A stretch of 64,000 nt of DNA from Massilia sp. H6 (GCF_024802625.1 NZ_CP103371.1:744001-808000), one strand, 5' to 3'. Shown: positions 7,711 through 16,616, counted from the stretch's first letter. Notes: generated by a model not told the origin, from the letters alone. Made by a program: numbers and translations.

Positions 7711-8582
7711 GGTACACCTTAATTGCTGAGTTACAGGACCAGTTCCCGGTGCGTCGGCTGTGCAAAGTGCTCGAGGTGCATCCGAGCGGCTTCTATGCCT
7801 GGAGTCTGAACCCCGAAAGCCGTCGCACCAAAGAAGACAAGCGCCTTCTGGTTTCAATCAAGGAATCGTGGCTGGAAAGCGGCAGCGTGTACGGCTACCG
7901 CAAAGTCAGCGACGACCTGCGCGAGCTCGGTGAGCAATGCGGCGTCAATCGCGTCCACCGTCTCATGAGGTCGGCCGGGTTTCGTTCGCAAACCGGTTAC
8001 GCCAAGCGGAAATACAAACGAGGCGGCGCCCCTTCGCTGGTGGCGCCTAATCATCTACAGCGCCAATTCGACGTGCAGGAACCGAATCGGGTCTGGGTGA
8101 CGGACATCACGTACATTCGCACTTACGAAGGGTGGCTTTATCTGGCCGTTGTACTGGACCTGTTTTCGCGTCAGGTGGTCGGCTGGTCGATGAGTTCTCG
8201 AATTGACCGCGAGCTGGCGATGAATGCGCTCTTGATGGCCGTCTGGCGTCGGCAACCCAAGAATGCAGTGATGGTGCATTCCGATCAGGGCAGCCAATTC
8301 AGTAGCTACGACTGGCGCGACTTCCTGGACGAGCATAACCTGCAGCAGAGCATGAGCCGACGTGGGAACTGTCACGATAACGCCGTGGCCGAGAGCTTCT
8401 TCCAGCTCCTGAAAAGGGAACGAATCCGACGCAAGACCTACGGCACTCGGGAAGAGGCAAAGCAGGATGTCTTCGATTACATTGAGATGTTTTACAATCC
8501 AAAGCGCCGGCACAGCTTCAGCAATGACTTGTCGCCGGTCGAGTATGAAAAGCAGTATTTCAAGCGGCTCGCGAGTGTCTAG
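7677..8582 (+). CDS. IS3-family transposase OrfB (DDE integrase)
   Basis: Catalytic part of the transposase. The frame is open from the frameshift site; the first possible independent start is GTG 7749, so the natural product is the OrfAB fusion. HTH_21-type region (SVYGYRKVSDDLRE), then the rve core: Asp in VWVTDITYIRTY, Asp in HSDQGSQF, Glu in NAVAESFFQLLK. Length is normal for IS3 OrfB. Confidence 0.93.
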   Translation, partial: SRGVLCQDVRVRYTLIAELQDQFPVRRLCKVLEVHPSGFYAWSLNPESRRTKEDKRLLVSIKESWLESGSVYGYRKVSDDLRELGEQCGVNRVHRLMRSAGFRSQTGYAKRKYKRGGAPSLVAPNHLQRQFDVQEPNRVWVTDITYIRTYEGWLYLAVVLDLFSRQVVGWSMSSRIDRELAMNALLMAVWRRQPKNAVMVHSDQGSQFSSYDWRDFLDEHNLQQSMSRRGNCHDNAVAESFFQLLKRERIRRKTYGTREEAKQDVFDYIEMFYNPKRRHSFSNDLSPVEYEKQYFKRLASV

Positions 8583-8663
8583 GAAACTCGTGGCGATTCA
8601 ACTTGGCGATGGCACCAAACTGGATGATTGGACTTTACATGCCAGCGGCTACGCCAAGGAGTG

Positions 8664-8774
8664 CTAGCGCCCGTAGAGCAGGGAATATGAAATCCAGTTC
8701 AGTGCGGTAAGCGAATCAATGGACTCAAATTTGAATCGTTCTGTAAGTCGCGGGTCGAATTGCCTGAAAAACAC
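8664..8774 (-). CDS. Possible short gene remnant (36 aa)
   Basis: A minus-strand GTG-started frame reads as protein-like sequence (FFRQFDPRLTERFKFESIDS) just inside the right iterons and ends at a TAG. It may be the beginning of a lost element gene whose continuation was removed around the IS. No family is recognised. Confidence 0.25.
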   Translation of the reverse strand: MFFRQFDPRLTERFKFESIDSLTALNWISYSLLYGR

Positions 8775-8786
8775 ACAATCCGAATG

Positions 8787-8908
8787 ATCTTAACTTATGT
8801 GAGAATTTGCTGAATAATCTCATCTTATGTGCGTACTGATCTCAACTTATGTGAGAACCTTCCGACTAAGTAATTGATTTATAAGGATTCTGATCTCATC
8901 TTATGTGA
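8787..8908 (-). repeat. Right-end iteron array of the element
   Basis: Four inverted copies of the left-end motif: 8787-8802, 8817-8832, 8839-8854 and 8893-8908 (consensus ATCTYAWCTTATGTGA). Spacing is 30, 22 and 54 bp, less regular than on the left. The outermost copy abuts the truncated DUF4262-type gene. Confidence 0.85.
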
Positions 8909-9685
8909 GGGCCAACGCCGCTGCCGACACATACGCACGCGTTTTCGCACTGGCCGTTTGCGGACAGTGCCGACACCGTCGTCTTTTGCACGGGCGAGGT
9001 CGCGCGCGGCCGCCTGCCGGTGCTGCAAGTAACGCATGACGTCAAGGGCGACTGGCAATTTCTCGATGCGGGCAGCGAACAGCCCGGCGAATGCAGGCGC
9101 ATGTGCCTGGGCTGCATCGTCGAGCGCGATCCGACCCTGGCCCAGCTGGGCGACCTGCCGCCCGGCTGGAGTGCCCACCGGGCCGGCCTCGACGCGCCCT
9201 GGGAACGCTGGCGCGAGGATGGCAACCAGCACGCGGCCGAGCGCAAGGCGCTCGATGACATCGACACCTACGGCCTGCACATCCTGCACGTGGCCGAGGC
9301 GGGCGAGCTGCCGCCATTTTCCTATTCGATCGGCATCGGGCAGTCGCTCGGCTTGCCCGAACTGATCGTGATCGGCCTGCGCCACGAGGTTGCCCAGGCC
9401 GCGCTCAACGCCTGCTATGCCATGCTCAAGTCGGGCCAGAGCATCGTGCCCGGCGCGCGCGTCGCCGGCCTGCTCGGCGGCGGCTTCGAATGCGAACTGG
9501 TCGAGGTGTCGCCTACGCAGTTCAGGCAATACATGGGTTGGGCCTGGTGGCTGTACGACGGTCCGTCGTTTCGCGCCTACCAGATCGTGTTTCCGAATAC
9601 GGCAGGCGTGTATCCGTGGGAGCCGGCCGCCGACGCCTGGTTCCGCAACTGGCAGCCGCTGTTGAACGAGGCGGCAGCGAACTAA
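8909..9685 (+). pseudogene. DUF4262-domain protein, 5' end lost at the element junction
   Basis: The open frame runs to the exact edge of the right iteron, where a stop within the element closes it, and the sequence directly after the junction already looks like conserved protein (HTHAFSHWPFADSADTVVFC). The first possible start inside the frame is GTG 9020, about 37 codons too late. The N-terminal part is followed by a DUF4262-like domain (FSYSIGIGQSLGLPELIVIG). A DUF4262 role is unknown. Left of the element, GGGAGG followed 9 bases later by TTG (4219) could be the original ribosome site and start, which would rejoin in frame if two flanking G bases are shared. That reconstruction is inference. 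Confidence 0.7.
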
Positions 9686-9788
9686 GGCAGCAGGCCATGC
9701 AAACGATATGTGCATGGCGCGGCTTCCAGGCAAATAATATTTGGCAGGGACGCCGCGGATGCAGATGATCGTTGCATAGTACACTGGC

Positions 9789-11024
9789 ATGCTTGTCGTT
9801 CCGGCCCGCACCATGTCCCTACCATCTCCAGCTTCTTCCGCTACTGGCGCCGCCCCGCCCGCGGCCGTCATGCAGATCCTGTTCTCGGTCGCCTTCGTGC
9901 ACCTGCTCAACGACTGCGTGCAGGCGGTGCTGCCGGCCATCTACCCGCTGCTGAAACAGCAGTTCGCGCTGAGCTTTACCCAGATCGGCCTGATCACGCT
10001 CACCTTCCAGTGCACCGCCTCGCTGCTGCAGCCATGGATTGGCCTGTACACCGATAAACGCCCCTTGCCCTTTCTGCTGCCGTTCGGGATGTGCGTCACC
10101 CTGGGTGGCGTGGCGCTGCTGGCCACGGCCCCCAGCTACCCGGTGCTGCTGCTGGCCGCGGGCCTGATCGGCATCGGTTCCTCGACCTTCCACCCCGAGG
10201 CGTCGCGCGTGGCCCGCCTGGCCTCGGGCGGGCGCTTCGGCTTTGCGCAGTCGCTGTTCCAGGTCGGCGGCAATCTCGGTTCCGCGTTCGGGCCGCTGCT
10301 GGCTGCGGCCATCATCATCGGCAGCGGGCAAGGCCGGATCGCCTGGCTGATGCTGCTGGTGCTGCTGGCGGTGGCGGTGCTGGTGTTCGTGAGCCGCTGG
10401 TATGCGGGCCACCTGCGCAATGCGGCGAAGAAGATCGCCGTGCATGCGGGAGCCGGCATGTCGCGCGGCCGCGTACTGTGGGCGCTGACGGTGCTGGCGC
10501 TGCTGGTGTTTTCGAAATACATCTACATGTCCAGCCTGTCGAGCTACTACACGTTTTTCCTGATCGAGAAATTCCAGGTGTCGGTCGAGTCGGCGCAGAT
10601 GTACCTGTTCCTGTTCCTGGCGGCGGTGGCCGCGGGCACGTTCGCGGGCGGCCCGATCGGCGACCGCATCGGGCGCAAGCGCGTGATCTGGTTCTCGATC
10701 CTGGGCGCGGCGCCGTTTGCACTGATGCTGCCTTATGCGAACCTGTTCTGGACCGCCGTGCTGTCGGTGGTGATCGGCCTGGTGATGTCGTCGGCGTTCT
10801 CGGCCATCGTGGTGTTCGCGCAGGAGCTGGTGCCAGACAAGGTGGGCATGATCGCCGGCCTGTTCTTCGGGCTGATGTTCGGCATCAGCGGCATTGGCGC
10901 GGCCGCGATGGGCGCCATCGCCGACACCACCGGCATCGAATACGTGTACCGGATTGCCTCTTATCTGCCGCTGCTCGGGGTCCTGGCGGTGCTGCTGCCG
11001 AAGATGGAATCGGCCAGGCGCTGA
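9789..11024 (+). CDS. fsr: MFS exporter, fosmidomycin-resistance (Fsr) type
   Basis: Twelve-segment major facilitator of about 411 residues; inner-membrane drug:proton antiporter. Recognisable Fsr features include VHLLNDCVQAVLPAIYPLLK in TM1, LYTDKRPLPF in the first cytoplasmic loop, SSTFHPEASRVARLASGGR and GPIGDRIGRKRV in the second half. The ATG at 9789 and the one at 9813 are both possible and neither has a clear ribosome site. It converges with the next MFS gene with 6 bases between stops. Confidence 0.85.
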   Translation: MLVVPARTMSLPSPASSATGAAPPAAVMQILFSVAFVHLLNDCVQAVLPAIYPLLKQQFALSFTQIGLITLTFQCTASLLQPWIGLYTDKRPLPFLLPFGMCVTLGGVALLATAPSYPVLLLAAGLIGIGSSTFHPEASRVARLASGGRFGFAQSLFQVGGNLGSAFGPLLAAAIIIGSGQGRIAWLMLLVLLAVAVLVFVSRWYAGHLRNAAKKIAVHAGAGMSRGRVLWALTVLALLVFSKYIYMSSLSSYYTFFLIEKFQVSVESAQMYLFLFLAAVAAGTFAGGPIGDRIGRKRVIWFSILGAAPFALMLPYANLFWTAVLSVVIGLVMSSAFSAIVVFAQELVPDKVGMIAGLFFGLMFGISGIGAAAMGAIADTTGIEYVYRIASYLPLLGVLAVLLPKMESARR

Positions 11025-11030
11025 GCGCCA

Positions 11031-12221
11031 TCATGCAGCCTTGGCTGCCGGCGTGCGCGAAGTCCGGGTCGCGGACAAGTACAGCAGCAGCGAAGCCAGC
11101 GCGCAGCCGCACAGCCACCAGGGCAGCATGGTCGCGCCGGATGCACCGGACAGGATTGCCGCGGCCAGCAGCGGAGCTGCGGCCTTCGATAGCAGCGAAG
11201 GCGCCGCCAGCGCGCCCATGATGGCGCCGTAGTGGCGCGCGCCGAACAGGGCGCGTGGCAGGGTGCCCCTGATGATCGTGAGTACCCCGTTGCTCATCCC
11301 GTACAGCAGGCAGAACAGCGCGACCGCCCAGGCCCGGGTACCCAGCAAGGTCAGCACCAGCAGCCCGAAGGGCAGGGTCGCGAACACGAAGCGGCCCACC
11401 ACTTGTGGTGCGGTATCCCTGGCCAGCGTGCGCTCGCCGATGCGGCCGGCGACCTGCATCGGGCCGACCAGCGCGGCCAGCATCACCGCGGTGGCGGCCG
11501 TGTGGCCAAGCGATTGCAGCAGCGGGATCAGGTGCACCGCCAGCGCCGAGAAAATGAACACATTCGCCGAAAAGGCCAGCGCCAGCTTCCAGAAGATCGG
11601 GTGGCGCACGGCTTCGGCCAGTGTGTGGCTGTCGCGCGGCGCATCCGGCGCCGCCGGTGGGTGGGGCGCATCGCGTCCCAGCCAGAGGTGCAGCGGCAGG
11701 CAGAGCGCGAGCTGCAGCAGCGCATAGACGAGATAGGTATCGCGCCATCCCAGGCGCGACGCGATGGCGAGCGTCAGCGGCCAGAAAATGGTGCTGGAAA
11801 AGCCGGCGAACAGGGTCAGGGTCGAGATGGCGCGCGCTGCGCCGTGTCCGACCTTGCGATTGATGGTGGCGAATGCGGCCTCGTACAGCGTCAGCGCCAT
11901 GGCCAGGCCAATGACGGTCCAGGCGCCGAAATACGACAGCGTGGTGCTGCAGCGCGACAGCCAGACCAGGCCCGCGGCGCAGACCAGCGAGCCGGCCGCC
12001 ATGACATGGCGCCCGCCATGGCGGTCGACCAGCGCGCCGATGGGAGTCGCGCTGATGCCGGCCACCAGCAAGCTCCAGGAAAAAGCCGCGAACGCCGTTT
12101 CGGCGCCGATGCCGAGGTCGCGCTGGATGGCAGGCGCCAGCACCGCGAACGCGTAGTACAGCGCGCCCCACGACACGATCTGCGTGACGGCAAGGATGCC
12201 GATGGTCCTGCGTGCCGACAA
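11031..12221 (-). CDS. MFS transporter, divergent from the ars operon
   Basis: Twelve-segment major facilitator of 396 residues (TIGILAVTQIVSWGALYYAF at the start, LVDRHGGRHVMAAGS in the A-loop, STLTLFAGFSSTIFWP). The TTG at 12221 is chosen because GGGAG sits 5 bases upstream and it yields the usual N-terminus; the longer frame from 12293 reaches toward the ars promoter. The substrate is unknown. Because it shares an intergenic region with arsR it may take part in arsenic or organoarsenical export, but it lacks the GAPDH neighbour that marks ArsJ. Confidence 0.8.
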   Translation of the reverse strand: MSARRTIGILAVTQIVSWGALYYAFAVLAPAIQRDLGIGAETAFAAFSWSLLVAGISATPIGALVDRHGGRHVMAAGSLVCAAGLVWLSRCSTTLSYFGAWTVIGLAMALTLYEAAFATINRKVGHGAARAISTLTLFAGFSSTIFWPLTLAIASRLGWRDTYLVYALLQLALCLPLHLWLGRDAPHPPAAPDAPRDSHTLAEAVRHPIFWKLALAFSANVFIFSALAVHLIPLLQSLGHTAATAVMLAALVGPMQVAGRIGERTLARDTAPQVVGRFVFATLPFGLLVLTLLGTRAWAVALFCLLYGMSNGVLTIIRGTLPRALFGARHYGAIMGALAAPSLLSKAAAPLLAAAILSGASGATMLPWWLCGCALASLLLYLSATRTSRTPAAKAA

Positions 12222-12309
12222 TTGATCTCCCGATGCGTAACGAACCCAGCCCGTCACTCTAGCGCAGGCGCTTGAAGCGTGCCAGCCCGTCAACGTTTGC
12301 TCACAACGC

Positions 12310-12355
12310 TTCGATAATATTCGAAATGTCAGAATTTCAGGCTATAATTCGATAA
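12310..12355 (+). promoter_or_regulatory. ars promoter with overlapping ArsR operator
   Basis: A perfect -10 (TATAAT, 12343-12348) has a 17-bp-spaced -35 candidate (TTCGAA, 12320-12325). The -35 is part of the inverted repeat TTCGA-N6-TCGAA (12310-12325), and TTCGATAA recurs at 12348-12355. ArsR bound there would block polymerase, giving derepression by As(III). Confidence 0.6.
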
Positions 12356-12381
12356 ACATGGAAATGACTGGAGCCCCTCGC

Positions 12382-12711
12382 ATGGAGACCACAACCGCCA
12401 TCGCCGCGCTGGCCGCGCTGGCCCAGGAGTCGCGCCTGGCGGTATTCCGCCTGCTGGTGCAAACCGGTCCGGAGGGACTCGCCGCCAGCAAGATCGCCGT
12501 GGCGCTGGGCATTCCTGCGTCGTCGCTGTCGTTTCACCTGAAGGAGTTGAGCCACGCGGGCCTGATCGCAGCGCGCCAGGATGGTCGCTTCATCATCTAC
12601 GCGGCGCAGTTCGAGACCATGAATGGCCTGGTCGCTTTTCTTACCGAGAACTGCTGCGGCGGCAAACCCTGCACCCCGGCCGGCGCGCCCGACTGCACCC
12701 CCACCACCTGA
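12382..12711 (+). CDS. arsR: ArsR-family arsenic-responsive repressor
   Basis: Winged-helix repressor of 109 residues; helix-turn-helix around [20 protein letters not shown] and wing at [10 protein letters not shown]. It lacks the classical Cys-Val-Cys in the DNA-binding helix; instead Cys91, Cys92 and Cys97 lie in a C-terminal tail, an arrangement like the As(III) site of Acidithiobacillus ArsR. The start at 12382 is preferred over 12358 because GGAG is 8 bases upstream and the promoter's predicted transcript would start at about 12355. First gene of arsRCBH and probably self-repressed. Confidence 0.9.
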   Translation: METTTAIAALAALAQESRLAVFRLLVQTGPEGLAASKIAVALGIPASSLSFHLKELSHAGLIAARQDGRFIIYAAQFETMNGLVAFLTENCCGGKPCTPAGAPDCTPTT

Positions 12712-12728
12712 CTTTACCAACTTCGCCC

Positions 12729-13217
12729 ATGACCACTACCAACGTCCTGTTTCTCTGCACCGGCAACTCCTGCCGCTCGCTCATCGCCGAAGCGCTCTTC
12801 AATCACCTGGCGCCAGAAGGCTGGCGTGCGTTAAGCGCAGGCAGCCAGCCGATGGGGCGCCTCAATGCGCGCGCCCTGCAGCTGCTGGCCGAGAAGGGCA
12901 TCGCGCACGACGGCTACTACAGCAAGTCGTGGGATGCGCTGCCGGTGACGCCCGACATCGTCATCACGGTCTGCGCCAGCGCGGCCGGCGAAACCTGCCC
13001 GGCCTATCTCGGCCCGGTCTTGCGCGCCCATTGGGGCGTGGACGACCCGAGTCACGTCGAAGGCACGCCAGAAGAAATCAGCGCCGCGTTCGAGCACGCC
13101 TACGCGATCCTGCGCGATCGCATCGAAGCCTTGCTGGCGCTGCCGCTGGACGAACTGGTCCAGGACCGTACCCGCTTCAAGACCGAGCTCGACCGCATCG
13201 GCAAGCTCGGGAATTGA
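12729..13217 (+). CDS. arsC: Arsenate reductase, low-molecular-weight phosphatase type
   Basis: Reduces As(V) to As(III) in the cytoplasm so that ArsB can expel it. The P-loop is C10-TGNSC-R16 (CX5R) followed by Ser17, with redox cysteines Cys82 and Cys90 in [10 protein letters not shown], and the DP motif (Asp107-Pro108) supplying the general acid. This pattern is that of the thioredoxin-coupled ArsC family. It lies 17 bases after arsR and 5 bases before arsB. Confidence 0.93.
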   Translation: MTTTNVLFLCTGNSCRSLIAEALFNHLAPEGWRALSAGSQPMGRLNARALQLLAEKGIAHDGYYSKSWDALPVTPDIVITVCASAAGETCPAYLGPVLRAHWGVDDPSHVEGTPEEISAAFEHAYAILRDRIEALLALPLDELVQDRTRFKTELDRIGKLGN

Positions 13218-13222
13218 GCCCC

Positions 13223-14503
13223 GTGCTGCCGGCCTTTCTGATTTTCGCCGCCACTCTCGTGCTCGTGATCTGGCAGCCGCGCGGCCTGGGCATTGGCTGG
13301 AGCGCGTCCCTTGGCGCGTTGGCGGCGCTGCTGGCCGGCGTTATCTCGGTGGGCGACATTCCGGTGGTCTGGAGCATCGTATGGAACGCCACTGGCGCCT
13401 TTGTCGCGATCATCATCATCAGCCTGCTGCTGGACAAGGCCGGCTTCTTCGAATGGGCGGCGCTGCACGTGGCGCGCTGGGGTGGCGGCAACGGCCGGCG
13501 CCTGTTCATCCTGCTGGTGCTGCTGGGCGCGGCGGTGGCGGCGCTGTTCGCCAACGATGGCGCGGCGCTGATCCTCACGCCGATTGTCATCGCCATGCTG
13601 GCCGCGCTGCGTTTCACCCCAAAGGCCACGCTGGCCTTTGTGATGGCGGCTGGCTTCATTGCCGATACCGCCAGCCTGCCGCTGGTGGTGTCGAACCTGG
13701 TCAACATCGTGAGCGCCGATTATTTCGGCATCGGTTTTGCGCGCTACGCGTCCGTGATGGTGCCGGTCAACCTGGTGTCGGTCGCCGCCACCCTGGGGGC
13801 GCTGCTCTGGTTCTTCGGGCGCGACATCCCGCCCGACTACGACCTGGCGCAGTTGCGCCATCCGGACGCGGCGATCCACGACCGCGCCACCTTCGTCGCC
13901 GGCTGGTGGGTACTGGCAATGCTGCTCGCCGGGTTCTTCTGGCTCGATGAACTGGGCGTTCCGATCAGCGCGGTGGCGGCGCTCGGCGCGCTGCTGCTGT
14001 TTGCCGTCGCCGCACGCGGCCACCGGATCGCCACGCGCGAGGTATTGCGCGGCGCGCCGTGGCAGGTGGTGGTGTTCTCGCTCGGCATGTACCTGGTTGT
14101 CTACGGCCTGCGTAACGCGGGCCTGACCGGCTACCTCACTGCGCTGCTGGAGCGCTGCGCCGAACATGGCATCTGGGGCGCGGCCCTGGGTACCGGCGTG
14201 ATTACCGCCGTACTGTCTTCGGTGATGAACAACATGCCAACCGTCTTGATCGGCGCGCTGTCGATCGATGCGACCACCACCACTGGCGCGGTGCGCGAAG
14301 CCATGATCTACGCAAACGTGATCGGCAGCGACCTGGGGCCGAAGATCACGCCGATCGGCAGCCTGGCGACGCTGCTATGGCTGCATGTCCTGGCAAGCAA
14401 GGGCATTCGCATCTCGTGGCGATACTATTTTCGCGTCGGCTTGGTGCTGACGCTGCCGGTGCTGCTGCTGACGTTGGCGGCGCTGGCGCTACGCTTGAGC
14501 TAA
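13223..14503 (+). CDS. arsB: Arsenite efflux pump ArsB
   Basis: Inner-membrane arsenite exporter of 426 residues with about 12 hydrophobic segments. ArsB features include [37 protein letters not shown] and [20 protein letters not shown]. The GTG at 13223 is chosen; a TTG at 13214 overlapping the arsC stop is a possible coupled start. No arsA ATPase follows, so export would rely on the membrane potential. Confidence 0.94.
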   Translation: MLPAFLIFAATLVLVIWQPRGLGIGWSASLGALAALLAGVISVGDIPVVWSIVWNATGAFVAIIIISLLLDKAGFFEWAALHVARWGGGNGRRLFILLVLLGAAVAALFANDGAALILTPIVIAMLAALRFTPKATLAFVMAAGFIADTASLPLVVSNLVNIVSADYFGIGFARYASVMVPVNLVSVAATLGALLWFFGRDIPPDYDLAQLRHPDAAIHDRATFVAGWWVLAMLLAGFFWLDELGVPISAVAALGALLLFAVAARGHRIATREVLRGAPWQVVVFSLGMYLVVYGLRNAGLTGYLTALLERCAEHGIWGAALGTGVITAVLSSVMNNMPTVLIGALSIDATTTTGAVREAMIYANVIGSDLGPKITPIGSLATLLWLHVLASKGIRISWRYYFRVGLVLTLPVLLLTLAALALRLS

Positions 14504-14515
14504 CAAGGACCCCCC

Positions 14516-15232
14516 ATGAGCACGATCCCACACCTTCCGAACCTCAGGCCCGAGCAGCTCGACATGCCGACCATGGACAAGCTGGCGCAGCAAGGCAGCC
14601 TGGCGCATCCGCCGCGCATCCTGCTGCTGTATGGGTCGCTGCGCGAGCGCTCGTTCAGCCGCTTTCTCACCTTCGAGGCGGCGCGCATCCTCGAGCACTT
14701 TGGCGCCGAGGTCAGAATCTTCGACCCGATGGACTTGCCGATGGCCGGCAGCGTACCCGAGACGCACCCGAAGGTGGTCGAGCTGCGCGCGCTGTCGCTA
14801 TGGTCGGAAGGCCAGGTCTGGTGCAGCCCCGAGCGCCACGGCGCGATCACGGCGGTGATGAAGAACCAGATCGACTGGATACCGCTGGAGCAGGGCGCGC
14901 TGCGCCCAAGCCAGGGCCGCACGCTGGCGGTGATGCAGGTATGCGGCGGCTCGCAGTCGTTCAACGTGGTGAACACGATGCGCCTGCTGGGACGCTGGAT
15001 GCGCATGTTCACGATCCCGAACCAGTCCTCGGTGCCGATGGCGTACAAGGAATTCGACGACGAGGGACGCATGCGCGCCTCGAGCTACTACGATCGCGTG
15101 GTGGACGTGATGGAAGAGCTGTTCAAGTTCACGCTGCTCATGCGCGGGCGCAGCGACTACCTGACCGACCGATACAGCGAGCGCAGCGAACGCGCGCTGC
15201 GCAGCATCAACGCGCAGATCGACAAGATCTAG
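14516..15232 (+). CDS. arsH: ArsH NADPH-dependent FMN reductase
   Basis: Flavodoxin-like protein of 238 residues that oxidises trivalent organoarsenicals and reduces quinones or metals. The FMN-binding loop is [13 protein letters not shown], followed by [10 protein letters not shown] and [20 protein letters not shown], all typical of ArsH. AAGGA precedes the ATG 12 bases after arsB, so it completes arsRCBH. It stops 6 bases before a converging gene with no obvious terminator. Confidence 0.95.
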   Translation: MSTIPHLPNLRPEQLDMPTMDKLAQQGSLAHPPRILLLYGSLRERSFSRFLTFEAARILEHFGAEVRIFDPMDLPMAGSVPETHPKVVELRALSLWSEGQVWCSPERHGAITAVMKNQIDWIPLEQGALRPSQGRTLAVMQVCGGSQSFNVVNTMRLLGRWMRMFTIPNQSSVPMAYKEFDDEGRMRASSYYDRVVDVMEELFKFTLLMRGRSDYLTDRYSERSERALRSINAQIDKI

Positions 15233-15238
15233 CCAGGC

Positions 15239-15862
15239 TTACTTGACGGCGACCACGCTGCCGATGCCCGACACCGACTTGCTCACCACGCGCGGGTTGC
15301 CGTAATAGGTCAGTTGGCCCATGCCCTGTACCTTGGCATTGAGCTTGTCCCTGGCATGCACGCTGACCGAACCGATACCTTCGAAGCTGACATCGGCTTG
15401 ATTGGTGACCAGGCCCTTGGCATCGACTTCGCCGACGCCCTGGGCGCGCAGGCGCAGCGCGCGTACTTCGCCGTCGATCGCCAGGCGGCCGGCGCCCCGG
15501 AAATTCACGTCGAGACGTTCGCCGCGCACCTTGGTCAGGCGCATGAGGCCGGCGCCTTCGCCGGAAAAGGTCTGCAGTTCGGGCATGGTCACCAGAATGC
15601 GGTCGTTCGAATCGATGCTGTTGCGGGTGCTTTCTTTCATGTGCAGGCGCAGCTCGCCGCCCACCACTTCGCTGGTGACGCGCTCGATAAAGCGCGGGTC
15701 GCCGATCACCTTGAGGGAAAACGCCTTGCCAGCTTCCACGTTCAGGCTGACCGGGCCATGGACACTGATGCCCGTGAACGGCGCGACCTGGCGAATCTGC
15801 TCGTCAGCGTAGGTGTTCATCGAAACGAGCGACAGGGCAGTGGCGAGAATCAGGGCGTGCAT
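15239..15862 (-). CDS. Secreted DUF2807 (GIN-domain) protein
   Basis: 207 residues with a signal peptide (MHALILATALSLVSMNTYA) followed by repeated short beta-strands of the GIN/auto-transporter adhesin head type (FTGISVHGPVSLNVEAGK, LQTFSGEGAGLMRLTKV, VSFEGIGSVSVHARD). Such proteins are periplasmic or surface beta-helices of unknown role. The start at 15862 was chosen for its GGAG ribosome site and signal peptide rather than the longer frame to 16024. Confidence 0.85.
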   Translation of the reverse strand: MHALILATALSLVSMNTYADEQIRQVAPFTGISVHGPVSLNVEAGKAFSLKVIGDPRFIERVTSEVVGGELRLHMKESTRNSIDSNDRILVTMPELQTFSGEGAGLMRLTKVRGERLDVNFRGAGRLAIDGEVRALRLRAQGVGEVDAKGLVTNQADVSFEGIGSVSVHARDKLNAKVQGMGQLTYYGNPRVVSKSVSGIGSVVAVK

Positions 15863-16093
15863 GGTGGTCTCCGGTGAGTGGTGTGAAGCCATTCTAGGCA
15901 GGCGCGGCGCGGGCGGGTGGCGTATGCGATGAACGGCACGAATGCGGGGGTGGACGGTCGTCGGAGCAGGCTTGACGGCATTTCCCGACGAATAGCAGGT
16001 CAATAGCGTCAATTGCTTGCGCACGATTGCGCAGATGACAATATTGCCGAAGGGTTAAGGCTATAATTTCCTTGTCCCCTTATAGGCAATATC

Positions 16094-16561
16094 ATGCATA
16101 TCTCAACCGTCACCCTACCTGAAATGAAGCTCGCCGGGCTGCCTCTGGCAGGTCCGTTTTCGGTGCTGGACGCGGACTTGCCCGATACCTGGGATAGCTT
16201 TCTGGAACGCGAAGCCGAGCTGGGCGGATCGAGCGGCATGCGCTATAGCCTGCGTCTGCAAGAAAAAGACGGCGTGTATCTCGAATGCGTTGCAACCGAA
16301 GTGGCCGATCTCAATGCACTGCCCCCGGGCATGATCGCCATTCGTATTCCAGAGCGGCGCTATGCCTTGCTGACGCACCGCGGACCGATGGCGCGCGTAC
16401 AGGCCACTTACGTGACCGGCAACGCCGCCATGGAACAACTGGGCATGGTGCCGGACGAAGCTGCCTGGCGCATCGAGCGCTACGACCGCCGCTACACGCC
16501 GAGCCTGGACGACGGCAACCGCCCCGATAATGCCTACGACATATTGATTCCGCTACGATAA
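16094..16561 (+). CDS. GyrI-like / AraC effector-binding domain protein
   Basis: Stand-alone small-molecule-binding domain of 155 residues, the SOUL/GyrI-like fold used by AraC-type regulators and the gyrase modulator SbmC. Typical features are the strand-loop LPPGMIAIRIPERRYALLTHRG and the C-terminal ERYDRRYTPSLDD with a final strand YDILIPLR. There is no DNA-binding domain. A TATAAT (about 16063) upstream may be its -10. Confidence 0.75.
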   Translation: MHISTVTLPEMKLAGLPLAGPFSVLDADLPDTWDSFLEREAELGGSSGMRYSLRLQEKDGVYLECVATEVADLNALPPGMIAIRIPERRYALLTHRGPMARVQATYVTGNAAMEQLGMVPDEAAWRIERYDRRYTPSLDDGNRPDNAYDILIPLR

Positions 16562-16600
16562 TCTGGTGCCGGTATATTTCCCGACTGCCGACGCCGGTAG

Positions 16601-16616
16601 GGCAGCTCGCGCTGCC
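16601..16616 (+). terminator. Small hairpin after the GyrI-like gene
   Basis: GGCAGC-TCGC-GCTGCC forms a 6-bp stem followed by AGTTTCCTT, a weak terminator between this gene and the converging small gene at 16727. Confidence 0.35.

Larger units (their letters stand above)
7372..8600 (+). mobile_element. IS3-family insertion sequence, 1229 bp
   Basis: Imperfect terminal inverted repeats of about 28 bp begin TGAATCGCCACGA on the left (7372) and on the complement of the right end (8600); the stop of orfB lies inside the right repeat. It encodes the two overlapping-frame transposase genes typical of IS3. No target duplication is visible (GTC before, ACT after), which suggests recombination or deletion after insertion. 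Both frames appear intact, so the copy could still be active. Confidence 0.9.
4226..8908. mobile_element. Iteron-bounded accessory element of unknown family
   Basis: The segment is delimited by three direct iterons on the left and four inverted iterons on the right, so the outermost copies form terminal inverted repeats (TCGCATAAGTTGAGAT versus TCACATAAGATGAGAT). Inside are small minus-strand genes, an orphan RHS toxin C-terminus with candidate immunity genes, broken gene ends and an IS3-family insertion. Much of it (about 5600-6870) is visibly richer in A+T than the flanking chromosome, a sign of transfer. No gene for the element's own recombinase is intact, and it may have been lost around the IS. 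Iteron-rich ends recall Tn7/Tn5053-type or IS21-type ends, but the termini do not start with TGT and I cannot assign a family. Confidence 0.65.

Noticed and set aside
4226-8908. Tn7/Tn5053-type transposon
   Set aside because: The ends do not begin TGT, there is no TniA/TniB/TniQ or TnsABC-like gene, and the iteron motif is not one I recognise for these families. The resemblance is only multiple end sites.
12623-13222. Upstream extension of the arsB frame through arsC
   Set aside because: The frame is antisense-free but overlaps a well-defined arsC in another frame; the conserved ArsB N-terminus begins at 13223.
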